From positions 9,814,001 to 9,878,000 of the forward strand of contig CM040103.1 in assembly GCA_022496805.1 (NCBI GenBank): a stretch of 64,000 nucleotides of DNA, given 5' to 3'. A program made the position numbers and the translations under genes. Of this stretch, positions 12,461 to 24,805 are shown piece after piece. The DNA comes from Pohlia nutans (lineage: Eukaryota; Streptophyta; Bryopsida; Bryales; Mniaceae). A model generated the notes under the pieces. The model had not been told where the DNA came from. It saw only the letters and a list, made by a program, of their open reading frames with translations, and made no database searches. The number at the start of each line of letters is the position of its first letter. Positions within the stretch are counted from its first letter, which is position 1.

Positions 12461-13325
12461 TTGATCGGCATTCCAGGAATGCGTCACCACATCAAACACT
12501 TTACATTTGCCAGATGAATTTGGCATGCATCACCATCAGAATAGAGTTACCGAACCCGATCACAGTCGCTCATCTCGGAGCGCTCATCGTCCCTCACTGG
12601 GGTCGCTCGAAATCCATGATCATAATTATGTCAAACCACGACACCACCGGGGACACCACCTGTTCTGTCGATAACTTGCACACCCGGCGTTCTAGAGTGA
12701 TCATTCTCAGGAATTTTGGTTTTTACCAGAAAAGAACACCACGAATCAGTCAACCGCTTCGATCTGTGCCATGAGACTAGAAACAGCTTTGGATCATACC
12801 TGCAGCGTCAACCGCGTCCACTTGAAAAGTCTCCCAGCTCTCCTCTGCAAGGTTGTAATTCCATAGCCTACTCCAGGAAATCAGGACCAACTATTCATGA
12901 CAACTTCAGATTGGTTCCAGAAGCAGGGCATTTATTTCATTTTTCATGTGTGGGCAGAATTGTCTCTAATTGTATATTATTCTCATCCACAATTTGGCGA
13001 TTTCATTCATTATTCTTTAAAGTTGAAGTACTCTAGCGGAAATTTTCATTGTTTCCTACCAATTTTTCACCAGATTATTCCTTTTTGTTGCAATCTGGCT
13101 ATATTTCGCCCAAACCAATGCCATGGTTCTAGGCAGTATAGACTTCATAACCCGGACTGTATTTTCCTACGCACTCAACCTTCATGATAGTGTATTCCAA
13201 TTCTTCATAAAGAACTCCTCATCTCTTCCTATTCTCAACTCTCCATAATGTACTCCTCAAAACATGATTTTACTAATGTGTGACATGTGTAGTAGACTAT
13301 GTTAGATCGAGACTTACTCGGACAT
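12461..13325. other. unassigned sequence inside the duplication
   Basis: It is moderately GC-rich between 12,510 and 12,850 with short open frames but no recognisable protein. It is absent from the corresponding place in copy 1, so it is either an insertion in copy 2 or a deletion in copy 1. Confidence 0.4.
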
Positions 13326-13670
13326 GGGCTCACCACTAAGTGTAGTGAGCTCTGGCTACCACCTTGACATCGCTTTTCAACTCAGAGATCGCATGGAGCC
13401 ACAGGAAGTTTAAAGTGCATTCCCTGTGACGTTTTCCCTGCATACACACGGAATTTGTAAAAAGTTGCACAATTGCAGAGGGGAAGAACAAAGACACACA
13501 GGGAAAACTGAGACACACAGGGAAAACTAAGACACAGGAAACACTCAGTTTTTCCTTGTGTGTCTTTGTTCTTTCCTGTGGACTCTTTACAACTTCCCTG
13601 TGTATTTCATTACACACGGAATACACACGAAAACACACAGGGAATCCACTTTAAGCTCATGGTGAGCACC
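13326..13670. mobile_element. MITE-like inverted repeat of about 345 bp
   Basis: The ends read GGGCTCACCACTAAG (13,326) and CATGGTGAGCACCC (about 13,656-13,670). Inside these are further inverted blocks: TTTAAAGTGCATTCCCTGTG at the left against CACAGGGAATCCACTTTAAG at the right, and ACACAGGGAAAACTGAG against CTCAGTTTTTCCTTGTGTGT near the centre. The whole segment can fold into one hairpin. No clear target duplication was found. Confidence 0.7.
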
Positions 13671-15150
13671 CCCTACATGTCGTAGCAGAACCCATGGAGT
13701 AGTCTTTCTAGTACACAGCGGATTGCACAGCTCACTACCTGGATCTCTAGAAACCAACACGACCAGATGACCTCGGTAACCAACGACGCCAATGCATGTC
13801 CCAATCTGGATTCCTCAACCTTTGCAATTCATCGATGGCTGAATCATAAACACGCACCGGCCACGGGATCATTCCTCACTCGTCCTGGGCTCATTCAGTT
13901 TCGTGGTCTAGTCATAGTAGTGGTTTATCACAAAAGCTTTGAAAGCCTGGGTCATGCCGTCAACAACCAAACCCAATCCTGGACTGACAGTATATATTTA
14001 TATATAATGTTTGGGTACAAGTGCCAGTCTTTGAGCTTCGTTTCCAATGAAATCGGGTATACAAATGAAAGTCGTGGACCACTTCATTTGCACCAGGTCG
14101 ATAGGGAGCTCGCTGAACTAGGCGCTACATAAGTCTATTGGCTTCGATTCTGCAAGCGGTCTTATCAGAGTGGATACGCAAATTAACTGTGTAAGAAAAT
14201 TATGAGTAAAGAAGGAGTGCAAATAATATGGAACACTGCCTGACTCTCTGACACAAGCTAGTTTATACGTCCTCCATCATCCTTCAAACACAGACTCCTT
14301 ACTGAGATCCAGGCTCGTGATTGTCCAAATGGTTTGTTTTTGTACTGTGGATCATATAATTCGAACTGATAAAGACTAGTCTTATGCTACACCAGACTTT
14401 GCTGCTTTAGAGTCAGTTCATATTCCCATTCACATATTCCCATTCACAGCCATCTCAAACGTTTCAGTTCATTTGTGACGCGACCTAGGTTTCAATATGT
14501 TTTAATGAAATATACCAGACTGATATATAGATATGCATGAACACGGACCACGTGATGACTATGATAGACGTGCATATGATTAGTATATATACAGACACTG
14601 CTAAATATTAATATGTTTTGCTCTCAGCTTTCCTTTAGTTGTATTGAAATTGTCCTAGTCCCAGACTTTAACTCACACCACGCATCATACTTCACACAAA
14701 CGCCATAGCTTAAAGAAACTCGCTCTTAGGCTTGCATTACTCTGTGCACAACGATCGATACACAAAACAACTAACTACTCCATCGAGCACACAGTGCATG
14801 TAAGCATGAACGACAAAGGGCTGTCCGACTGAATTTTCATCCCCTCTGTTCATCCAAGAATAACTGAAAGTAACGACTGAACATCCAAAATCCTTCCACT
14901 CGTTGGATACGAGTCACGAAGGCACCGAAGATACAATCCTAAAAGCAGAGAAAAGAAAAGTGACTCTAAAATTAGGAAAAACCACCCAATGAGCTTCTAT
15001 CTCGGAAACATTGAATGAGCATAGAGCGATTGATAATAATGAAGACCAGAAACTGTCCTCCTTTCACTCAATGACTATCTTTCCAAACACTAAAAGCATA
15101 GGAGGTATTTATTCCTTAATACTCTACATGAAACTAAAAAACAAACAACG
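13671..15150. other. 3' flank of the F-box gene, no other gene seen
   Basis: There are no convincing reading frames. The part around 14,190-14,310 (GGAGTGCAAATAATATGGAA, ACGTCCTCCATCATCCTTCA) matches 1660-1735 next to the pseudogene, and so belongs to the duplicated block. Confidence 0.45.
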
Positions 15151-15246
15151 AGTTTGAGAGCTTTACCCCTGCCTAGGGACGCAGGGACTCCATCAATCAC
15201 AACAGCCAGTGTAGCCCTTGCAATGCCGAGCATAGCACTTGTCTCC

Positions 15247-16908
15247 CTACGGCTTCATGTGGAAGCTCGGCATGTACGCCAATCTCATCTGGTGATCACA
15301 ACGTTGCATCCTGCGCTTGGGAAGGAGCTGTGTCTTGGACTGTCCAGACTTAACGTCATATTGCAACAAATAGTCTTCACAGCTCACCCAGATCACACTT
15401 CCTCTCGCTGTGCAGCTGAACCAGTTCGGCCAGGGATCCAAAATCCCCGCAGGCTCCCTAGCCCCCGAGGTCTTCACGTACAAAGAGAGCTGCCTTTTGT
15501 CTTTACAAGTCTTACTATTGCGTGGAAGTTCGATACGTAGCACCCCAGAATGTAAATCCTCGACCCCCTCGCCCTCCTCGCCCATCAGCTGAAAGATATA
15601 GAACTGCAGAGGCATGATGTACTCCAAGTCCAGCGCCAAAATATCAGGGATCCAAAGCCTCGCACGCATGCTGTGCAACGGTTGCAACACCTCGTCAAGC
15701 CTTGCTGGAATCACTGCAAAGAGGTGCCCCATGCATTCCACCAGCTCCCAGTTGCTGAGGACATTCTTATTGAAATCGAACTCCGGAGTGACACCAAGCT
15801 CTGGAATTCTCCAATCATGCCATTTGCACAGCGGGAAGTCCTTGGGTGTTGTCCAGTACCCAGTTCCGATGTCGATTTCGAAGAGCCGCACAACACCTCC
15901 AAGTCTTGGGTTCCAAAACCTCTCCGCGGGGGTAGCCTCTCGAATGTCTGCGAAGTAGAGGCGCCCACAAAGTTTGGCGCTTGCGCAGTAATCGCACAGC
16001 TTCGGTAGGCCTGTATGACTATGATACTGTACACGCTGCCAAATGTCGGAGTTGGACTCGTACACGTACACCCTTTCCCAAGTGTACTCGTAGTAAAGCA
16101 CTTTGTACGAGTTTGCCTCGGCGTCGACCATTATCTGAGCTTGCACGCCGTGCGCGTGTTCCGAAGTCCACCCATTCAAAGATTCACCTTTAAATGCTGG
16201 AAGCACCCGGAACTGTTCTGTCAGGGGATTGATCACCATCAGAGATTCCCAGTCCCACTTCCTACCCAGGCTATAATCTTGGCAACGGTAGCAGGCGTTC
16301 TCCTGCAATCGACGCAGAGTGTGGTCGGGTGCCATCCAGCTAACAGAAAGAGCCTTGACAAGGAGAAGGCCATTTGAGCTGGCGATGATGTCGTACCGAA
16401 GGAGCCTGCAGTTGGGCGGCGGATGCGGGAGATAGTCCAAGATAGGAGATGCGCGCACTAGCTTTCCCGACGATTGATCTGCACTTGTGTGCGAGATTCC
16501 AGACAATGACAATGACAATGACGTCGGTGTGCGCAAGTCTGGCTCGGCGATCACCGGGAAGATCCACTCGTGGTTGTTCTCCAGGCGGTGAGCGTCCGAG
16601 ATGGCCTTGATGTTGGCGGGGACCCAAGCTGCCCACGAAGTGCAGACGCCTTTCAGGCTCACAATGTCCCGGGCGCTGAGACTTTGTAAAAAAGCGGAAT
16701 TCGACAGCAGTGCGTCGGTAAACTCGACTGAGTCTGCTCCGATGGAATCGATACGCGCAACATCGATAACACACACCGATTCGGGCACCGATTCCGTCTT
16801 CCGACGCTTGCGATCATGAGCTTGGTCTGATAGTAATTCGGCGACTGAGTCTGCAACCGAAGAGTCCTGTTGAGCTGGGGTATGAGCCATTGCGTCGCTG
16901 GTCGCCAT
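15247..16908 (-). CDS. F-box protein, intact copy (553 residues)
   Basis: This is an uninterrupted reading frame from ATG 16,908 (MATSDAMAHTPAQQDSS) to TAG 15,247. An F-box-like segment lies at about residues 60-100; FLQSLSARDIVSLKGVCTSW fits the F-box pattern of a hydrophobic helix followed by VC.SW, the surface that binds SKP1 in SCF ubiquitin ligases. The rest resembles the beta-propeller-like C-terminal regions of plant F-box proteins: DIIASSNGLLLVKALSVSW, then INPLTEQFRVLPAF, then blocks of alternating strands, with SCTARGSVIWVSCEDYLLQY near the end. The N-terminus has a basic DRKRRKTE patch that could act in nuclear import. I chose this ATG because a splice acceptor (GGATTGCAG) ends two bases upstream, as in the pseudogene copy, implying a leader intron. 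The substrate is unknown. Confidence 0.85.
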   Translation of the reverse strand: MATSDAMAHTPAQQDSSVADSVAELLSDQAHDRKRRKTESVPESVCVIDVARIDSIGADSVEFTDALLSNSAFLQSLSARDIVSLKGVCTSWAAWVPANIKAISDAHRLENNHEWIFPVIAEPDLRTPTSLSLSLSGISHTSADQSSGKLVRASPILDYLPHPPPNCRLLRYDIIASSNGLLLVKALSVSWMAPDHTLRRLQENACYRCQDYSLGRKWDWESLMVINPLTEQFRVLPAFKGESLNGWTSEHAHGVQAQIMVDAEANSYKVLYYEYTWERVYVYESNSDIWQRVQYHSHTGLPKLCDYCASAKLCGRLYFADIREATPAERFWNPRLGGVVRLFEIDIGTGYWTTPKDFPLCKWHDWRIPELGVTPEFDFNKNVLSNWELVECMGHLFAVIPARLDEVLQPLHSMRARLWIPDILALDLEYIMPLQFYIFQLMGEEGEGVEDLHSGVLRIELPRNSKTCKDKRQLSLYVKTSGAREPAGILDPWPNWFSCTARGSVIWVSCEDYLLQYDVKSGQSKTQLLPKRRMQRCDHQMRLAYMPSFHMKP

Positions 16909-17440
16909 AGCTGCAATCCACATCAAGGAATGCAAATTATGGACGTGTAGAAAATAACAACTTGTTCAGACCTGAGGGCTAGAATCAATGCCAAACAGAT
17001 GCAAGCTTGCGGACTTACAACCGAGACCGAGCTAGAGAAAAGAAAAGAAAAGCAAGGTAACAAACGGAGATCTGAAGAGAAATCGAAAAGCAGGCAAAAA
17101 GAAAAGCCAGGTAACAAACGGAGACCGAAAGAGAAATCGAAAAGCAGCCAAAACCCCCGGCAAATTAACTGGCCACAACGTGAATAATTTTAACATTTCG
17201 AAAAACTGCATGTAATTTCAATTGAAGAGAGACTACGTACATACTACGTACTAAGTCTGTGCATGTAACTGCAACAGATGCAAAAGTAAAGAAAAGTAAG
17301 GTAACAAACCGAGATCACAGAGAAATCGAAAAGCACGCCAAAACCCCCGGCAAGCTTACAAACTACAACGTCAATAGTGTCAACGTTGTAACGCCTGATA
17401 ATCGCAACTCCGAAAGACTGCATGTAATTGCAATTGAAGA
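16909..17440 (-). promoter_or_regulatory. 5' leader intron and promoter region of the F-box gene
   Basis: The sequence is shared with the upstream region of the pseudogene (3903-4200), which supports its being the gene's own leader and promoter. Two tandem half-copies are visible here: AACAAACGGAGATCTGAAGA and AACAAACGGAGACCGAAAGA (about 17,060-17,140), then AACAAACCGAGATCACAGAG at 17,302, so this upstream region has duplicated internally in copy 2. No TATA box can be assigned with confidence. Confidence 0.5.
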
Positions 17441-17860
17441 GAGACTAAGTAGATACCAACCCCGACAATGAACCAGGGAGATCTATGGCTCTGTTTGGAG
17501 GGGTTGTAGGTCTTTAATTGTTACGTCGTTTTTAAATGGATGAATTGTTACATCGTTTTCAAACGGATGCCTAGGGCTGTGCAGTAGATATGGTGGAAGT
17601 ATTTAGTAAGCAAGTGAAAATCGGCTTTGCAAGAGATACGGTGAAAGTCCATGGTGAGCAAAAATGGCCTTTGCAAGAGTCACAATAGAAGGTCGTGGTG
17701 AGTTGTCAGGACCCAACAAGATCTTCATTGTGAAAACAAGATCCATAAAGATTTACGTGGTGAACAAAAGGTGACCTTGCAAGAGACATAGTGGAAATGC
17801 TTGGTGAGGGGTCACATGTAATTTGGAACACATGAGTGCAAAGGGTATTTATCAAAAAGG
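17440..17860. repeat. 'CAAGAGACAC' minisatellite, copy 2
   Basis: A shorter and more eroded block than 4200-5165, with the same borders: TGAACCAGGGAGATCTATGG at 17,469 and GGAACACATGAGTGCAAAGG at 17,825. The units read TTTGCAAGAGATACGGTGAA, then TTTGCAAGAGTCACAATAGA and CTTGCAAGAGACATAGTGGA. Its position upstream of the F-box gene mirrors copy 1. Confidence 0.8.
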
Positions 17861-17873
17861 AATCTCTGATTAA

Positions 17874-18421
17874 CCCCTAAATGACAGAGGGGATAAGGAC
17901 AAAACCTAAATGTGTTATAAAATGTTGCTTCTATAACTTTGATGAAGTTTGGTCCAAAAGAGAAAATGAGTAGCACGATATTTAGTAATTATCCGTACGG
18001 TCAAACTTTCAAAAAATGTTTTAGATACTCATTAAACAAATTTAGAAGCATTCATCGTTGAATATTCACCAAAATTTAAAAGAATATTTTTAGAATTTGA
18101 AATTTGGTATGATTGGTTGAAACTAGACATTCTATTCTAAAGTTCAAAAAAGAAAAATTTTGGAAAGAGGAAACATCATTACTTTCCCGAAATAGTAAGT
18201 TTTGTAACACTAGGACAATGTTGAGGTGTTTGTCTTTGAAAATTTCTCCTTGATGGAGTTTAACTCGGAATCTCGGATAGACATGATTCAAAATGGATTG
18301 GAAAGTAGACTTGATTTCCTATTTGAAAATATTTTCTATTTTTAAAAAAAGTTTTTTTTCATCTCGGGCATCCCGTAAAAAAAGGCAGCGACCATAAAAT
18401 GGTCGTTCGGTCACTTAGGGG
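17874..18421. mobile_element. TTAA-flanked MITE, family B, complete copy
   Basis: TTAA at 17,870-17,873 and again at 18,422-18,425 flank 548 bp. The ends are CCCCTAAATGACAGAGGGGA and GTCGTTCGGTCACTTAGGGG; the terminal inverted repeat is CCCCTAARTGAC with few mismatches. There is no open reading frame of coding character. Other copies are at 6,748-7,222 (degraded), 21,980-22,840 and 36,788-37,316 (inverted). Confidence 0.85.
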
Positions 18422-18518
18422 TTAAATATCTCATCTTGGAAATTTTGGTCTTATGTTTCATTATCTTATCTTTTAATGTCATATTTAAAAATAAGATTTT
18501 CAACTACACTAAATGATT

Positions 18519-19789
18519 GGGCTATTTAGTGTTCATGGAGAATTGATATTTCTTACCACAATTCATTCTTGAAATGGGCAATGGTCTCATATGGGTACTC
18601 CAAAATGCCCTTTTAACTTTGAAATCAACCCCTTTGGCAACTTTGGATGAGTCCTTCTTTAAATAAAATATATAATGAATCGACCAGATGTGGTTTTATT
18701 TTCTACACTCATAAAGTACAAAAAGAAAATCCCAAAAAGAGTGAAGAGTTTTAAAGATTATAAAAGAGACTTTTTGTATAAAATTCAGAATTTGTTCCAA
18801 CCACTTTAAAAAATCCAAATTTTTTGTTTAAAATATCCAATACTATGATTTTGGTACCAATTTTTAATGTAAAGTACATCTACATATGTCCGTAGATATG
18901 AAATGATTAGTTTCAATGGATTGAAAATATTATTCATTTTGTACTACAATGGTTACAAATACTGAATTTTGCCAAATCAAAATATCCACACCTAAAAGAC
19001 ATGAAATACCTTAATTCAATTTTTAATTGAATAAATTCATTTTCTCGCTTTTATGCTTCTTAAGAAAAATCGCCTCAAATCAGCATTTGCAAACATTGTA
19101 GTACAAAATAATAATATTTTTAATCCTTCAAACTAATCATCTCATATAACAAATATCTATATGTACTTCATATCAAGATTTGTAACAAAATGAGGTTATT
19201 AGATATTTTAAACAATTTTTTTGGACTTCTTTAAACAATGAGGACAAATTCTTTTTTTTTGTACAAAAAGAATTTTTTTTAATATTTTAATATCTTCAAA
19301 TTTTACGTGATTTTTCTTTTTTTTTGTACTTCATGAGTGTAGGAAATCAAAACCACATTTGGTAATTAAAAAGAATTTGACAATCCATTTCTAATTTATT
19401 GACAATTTATTTTTTTTTTAATTTAAATAAGGACTCATTCAAAGTTGTCATAGGGGCTCATTTCAAAGTTACATGAGCTTTTTGGGGTACGCATATAGAC
19501 CATTGCCCAAATGTGAAGAGAAAGTGTCCCTACAATACATCTAGGAGTTTGCCACTTGTCATTCTCTCTTTCATTGAAAGTGCTCTATTATTTCCAGGGG
19601 CGATGAGAATGACATCACGTAGTATGCCATGTTTAATACTATAAAGTTGCCAATTATCATTGCAACACCACATTTTTATCTTAAAAACACTATTCCTCCC
19701 TAAAATCAAGTAGTATGCAATTTTAAAATCAACTTTATCTATTGTTGAGAAATACTATTGAGAAATAGTGTCCCGACACTAAATAGTCC
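18519..19789. mobile_element. foldback element of about 1.27 kb
   Basis: A long inverted repeat is centred near 19,030-19,100. The outer ends are GGGCTATTTAGTG (18,519) and CACTAAATAGTCC (ending 19,789). Paired inner blocks include GGGCAATGGTCTCATATGGG against the complement of GCATATAGACCATTGCCC, AACTTTGGATGAGTCCTTCT against the complement at 19,430-19,450, and AATGTGGTTTT / TACACTCATRAAGTACAAA pairs around 18,690 and 19,335. The arms have diverged by roughly 15-25 percent by eye. The trinucleotide ATT adjoins both ends and may be a target duplication. Confidence 0.75.
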
Positions 19790-21399
19790 ATTTGGTGAAA
19801 TGTAATGGATTATAATAAGGGCTAATTTTATAAATAGTTATAAAATCTTACAAATGGTTGAGATTATTCAAAGGATGCAGTGAGTTTTTTAGATATAAAA
19901 AGTTGGAACAAATGAATTCAATTCATGAATCATTTGACTAATTAAATTCTTGAACAAAGTTTTCAAATGTAATAGTAAAATGGAGGTATTTCAAGTCGTT
20001 CACATTTACCTTTAACAACATCATATGTAGTTGAAAAATATTTAACAAAATATCAAATTCAGTTCATTCATCAAATAGTAATTCATCATTAATAAATATT
20101 TTCCACCAGTAGAATCATATTAATTTTAGTGCATTTTGATTGTTAATGATTTTTATTTTCAAAAGGATTTAACCTTGATTAATGTGATCTATCGAAATGT
20201 CATATTTAAAGGTTTAGCTCTTATTGTCAATCATTTAAGTTATAAGCTAGTAAATTTTATGTTTTTTGTCTATACTAGGATGTTTTCTTCTCAATGAATT
20301 CATACAAGAACATCCTTCTTCATTCTTACAATCCCCAAAATGTACATTTTACTTATAAAATGAAACTCACATATTTTAATCCATAAATTTATGGGTTCTA
20401 TTTAAGATCCTACTGCCTAAAATACCTCCCACCAACTTCTGCATGCCTATTTTTGTCTTCATAGAAATGCAACATAAAACTTGATGTGCAAAATGCCTTT
20501 CATGAAATTCTAAACACTTTCTTTTTACAAAGTGAAAATGCACTATTGGACCAATTGTACATTCACTTCTCATTTTGAAGAGATATTAGAGTTATTTGTA
20601 AAGGCATCCGGTCCTTTGTCATGTATTTTTCATGGACCAGAGCTGGTACCAGAGCATTCTAACACCACTCCTCCTCACGGTCCCACCCCACTACCCAATT
20701 CTTCTCCCTCCCTCCAAATTTTTATGAATAAAAATTTCAATCTATCCAGTGTTCTATTCTTGGTCTACAGTGAGATCATGCCGATCCTCTCCTTTTCAAA
20801 TTACAGGTCAAAAAGAGGGGTTTTGAGGTACTTTACAAATAGCTCAATTCATAACAATTTTTTTCTACAAAACCTAATATATACTTCCAAACTCAGAGAA
20901 TGCACTATTCAATAAAGCAAGGAATCAGGTGCGTGCACCCCCCTAATTAATACCCGTGTATACATTTTTCTTTTGGCTTAAATTAAGAAATATATATACA
21001 AATCTCACATCTTCAAAATACATTTCATTATGTACACATGGGCTTAAAATGAGGAATTAAACTCCAAGCCCCATAAATATCTACTTTCCGCTCTATTGAA
21101 ATATGTCTCCGATACATACATTTTGTACATGCTTGTTCTAAATAATACCCTTGTTGTGCACGCACGTGTATAATTATAATACTCTTGAAGAGTGCACTTT
21201 CCAGGCTTCCAAAATGATAATTTTTCTAAAGACACACCTTTTGAAATCATCATTCAATAAGATTTAAAAAGTTACACTAATGATATGTAGAATGATTAAT
21301 GAACACTATAATTCATGAGTTTGTTGCATCAAAGTATATAATTAACATTAAAATTTTGAAATCACATAGACAATTATTTAAAATGTGAATGTCTTGATT
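19790..21399. other. AT-rich intergenic, no gene seen
   Basis: No coding signal. A less AT-rich patch at 20,640-20,720 begins AGAGCATTCTAACACCACTC, which resembles the end of the Harbinger-like MITE at 26,000, but no partner end is evident. Confidence 0.45.
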
Positions 21400-21868
21400 T
21401 GATCTATATGGTTAGAACTATAACTTGCAATCACCAATATTTCGTATAAAAATTGAAACGAAAAGTTCAAAATTCTTGTAATTCAAATATGTTTTCTAAT
21501 TAGAATACAACTATGATGTTAACAATTTGTAGATGAATTTTTTGTGTTGGGTTGAAATGTAATACTCTAATTGTAGTGATTTTTGGAGATTATTTGTTTG
21601 CTTAATTTTATGAGTTGATTTCTTCAAGAGTACTTTTGATTTGTTTTGAACTAAGATCTCAAAAATTATTGGTGGGAATCAATGCCATGATTGAAGCATA
21701 TAATTTTCACAAATCGTCTCCTTTCTAATCGAATCACACATGCATGAAGCTATCTTGTCATAGAATTTTGTATTTTTTTTTATATTTGCAAAAAGTGCAT
21801 GACGGATGAGAAAACAAAGTTCAATTTTTGTACATCAGTAAAAAACCGGTCGGTTAGGTAGTTAGAGG
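21400..21868. mobile_element. TTAA-type MITE, family C, right-hand part
   Basis: It contains the family C blocks GTAATACTCTAATTGTAGTG, CTTAATTTTATGAGTTGA, CACACATGCATGAAGCTATC and AAAAGTGCATGACGGATGAG, ending at GTTAGAGG before TTAA (21,869-21,872). The left end is not clear. Confidence 0.65.
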
Positions 21869-21979
21869 TTAAGCAATTCCTCCCTAACAATACTTTATAA
21901 GTAGTGGGCAGAAGCAAACTATGGTTCTACAAAAATGTAGTCGCAATGCATCAATATTGTAGTGGAAGCAACTTTTTAA

Positions 21980-22840
21980 CCCTTAACTTCCTGAGGGGTT
22001 TTGCCATAAATTAAATGTGCTATAAAATATGTGTTACATGACTTTTTAGAAGTTCCATGGAATATGAAAGTTGTGATGCACAACGTATAGATCCTATCTA
22101 TACAACTAAATTCCACTAAAACACTTTGGAATTTTTATAAATGAATTCAAAAAGAAAAACTTTGAATATTCATAAAAAAATTTAAAAATGATTTTTTTTC
22201 AATTTGTTTTTATAGAATTGGCCAAAAGTATAATGTTCATAACATAATCATAAGATGCCAAGATTTAGGATATTTTATTTTGTGGAAACACCAGTTTAAA
22301 CAATCATAGACAAGAACTGGTTAAAATAATCACTTTTAATGAGATGAATTCTGATGAATATTTAAGCATCTTATTAAATTTATAATTTTGGCCAATCATA
22401 ATGAAATTAATGAAATTTAAGAAATTATTTTTTATTTTTTATTTTTTATGAATTTTGGTAGTTTATGGCTTTAAAATTATATATCTAATTATTTATGATG
22501 AATTTTTGAAATCTATTTTGATAGAAATGAACTATAATTCATAATCTACAATTAGTCTTTGTATGTCTTTGCAAAATTTATGCATTATCATACATTTTTT
22601 CAAACATTTGCAAATTTGACAACTTTTTAGGCTGCTTCGGGCACATGAACGACCAACATTCTTTATTTATTATAAAATTAATTAACAACATTTTCAGTGA
22701 TCCAAACACATGTTCTTATAGCCAACTTGATTCTAAAGAGGTTAAGCTTTTGAAACACTCAATTCGGACACTTTTATCATATTTTACAACCTTTTCTATT
22801 TTTGGTGCGACCCATTTTAGGTCGCCCGGGAAGTTAAGGG
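21980..22840. mobile_element. TTAA-flanked element, family B long form, 861 bp
   Basis: TTAA at 21,976-21,979 and at 22,841-22,844. The terminal inverted repeat is perfect over 12 bp: CCCTTAACTTCC at the left and GGAAGTTAAGGG at the right. The left subterminal part (GGGGTTTTGCCATAAATTAA, then TGTGCTATAAAATATGTG) matches family B. The interior is longer than in other copies and has no coding capacity. Confidence 0.85.
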
Positions 22841-22844
22841 TTAA

Positions 22845-23559
22845 AACCCACCTTGCATTCAATTTGAGCTCTATACATTGTTTCATTATTCATGGTGTTC
22901 TCAATCACATAATCTACCTTATCAAGTCTTAATTCTTTATGTTTGTGTGAATAACTATAAGATAAATTAGGAAAAGGCACAAAACCATGTGACGTTACAC
23001 ATCTACACCACCTATTATGACATGTATACATTCCAAGTCATCATTTTTAGTATAGTTCTAGTACCAATTATAGGGTGGTGTAAATTTTTAATTTTAATTT
23101 TATGAGTTGACATGATATTTTACAATTATATTTTAATTTTAAAATGAACATTCTTTGTTTTAGGCTAAAAATTTAATTTTTTGGGGAATGATTTTTCCCC
23201 TTGACATTATTCACAAAAGTGTAGGAGAGCTCGCAATTAAAATTTAAAAATTGCTTTGCAAGTTTATCAAATCAATAAAGAGCTCTATCTTAACTATGCT
23301 TCTCGGTGCAGACTTAGGCACTTCCTTGGCACTCTTTGGTGCTATTTATGCATAAAATTGCACAAATGTATACGCTTGAGATTTGAGTGACCGTACCTTA
23401 CTTCTAACCTAGTTTTTAATCTAAAAATAATAAGGTTAATCTACTCAAAAAAACATGTCAGAATTTAGAGATGAAATACTAATGATAATATATTCAAAAT
23501 AGATCTAAACAAAGAATTAAAAATAAATGGCAAAAATGTCCATTAGGATGGTATAAAAT
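22845..23559. other. AT-rich intergenic, no gene seen
   Basis: No coding signal and no clear repeat ends. Confidence 0.45.
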
Positions 23560-24010
23560 GACCTTGATTGTTTTCTAGAAATAGATTCTTTTCCATATTT
23601 CTTGTCACATTTCTTTCAAATGAATGCCCAGGCCTTGCAGATGACACTGTAAAAGTCCGTGGTGAGTACGAAGGACTCAACAAGAGACACGGTGAAAGTC
23701 CATAGTGAGCAAAAGCAAGCTTTGTAAGAGACAAAATAGAAGTTTGGGTTGAGTAAAAGCGGGCCTTGTAAGAGACACGATAGAAGTCTGTCGTGAGCAA
23801 GAAGCTAAGGACCCAACAAGAGACATGGTGAAAGTTTGTGGTGAACAAAAAGGAATCTTGTAAGAGACGCTTTGGAAATCGGTGGTGAGCAAGAGAGACC
23901 AACAAGAGACACAATGAACATTTGTGGTGAACAAAAAAGAACCTTGTAAGAGATACGATAGAAGTCTATGATGACCAAGAGAACACTCACATTTACACAT
24001 GTAAAAATGA
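23560..24010. repeat. 'CAAGAGACAC' minisatellite, copy 3
   Basis: Degenerate units read CAACAAGAGACACGGTGAAA, then CTTGTAAGAGACACGATAGA and CTTGTAAGAGATACGATAGA, preceded by TTTCAAATGAATGCCCAGGC at 23,613. This matches the start of the other two blocks. No F-box copy lies beside it, so the block is either an independent insertion or a remnant of a further duplication whose gene has been lost. Confidence 0.75.
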
Positions 24011-24805
24011 ATGAGAAACTCAATTCCTAAATGTGTGAGAAGTTCATTTGTTGAAACCAAAATAAATCCAAGGAATGATCAATTGGTCCCACGTCAATAT
24101 ATAAGCCAGAGCTCATGGCAACATTGTACAAAGATGTAAGGTTATAAAAATTTCACCAAGAAGATAATCTCATTACACATTCTACATGTGATGATTGGGT
24201 AAAAAGAAAAAAAGAAACAAAAAATTGAACCCACTTCCATTCTGTATCTTTGTGACATAGAACTTGTTTTAGGACAAAATATCATTAGATTGCACTTGAA
24301 AAAATAATCTGGCTAAAAAAAATGGCCAAAACCATGAATTTTTTTGGCTATAAAATTACAAATTACAAAAACATTTAGGATGAAATTGCCAAATTGTGAA
24401 TGAAAATAATAAAAAATTATGGATGTGTTATATCTTCTATCTAATAAGTGAATGATTGTTGAAATATGAAACACCATATTGCCATTTTAGCACTTCATGA
24501 TAAATGATTTTTGCCTCTGCTCTTGACCATAGAGGAGAGGCAAAAAATCTCATTCCTCACCACAAACTCCCTTTTCAACCTACTGAAATCAATCAAAGAT
24601 CACTTCATTTTTTGGTGTTTTTGTAGACATGGGTCATTTTTTAATTTGAGCATCTTAATACTTTTGTGGTACACTTTATTGTGCTTGCCCCTACACAGTT
24701 ACGTTATAGCTTTGTTTCATTATTTGTAAATTAATTATATAGATCTTTGAATTTCAAATGTTACAAATGCGACACATTATATTTTCTTGTAAACAAGTTT
24801 GCTGA
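24011..24805. other. AT-rich intergenic, no gene seen
   Basis: No coding signal. Confidence 0.45.

Noticed and set aside
13336..13638. Open frame of 100 codons, minus strand
   Set aside because: Lies inside a MITE-like inverted repeat and has no homology or domain pattern.
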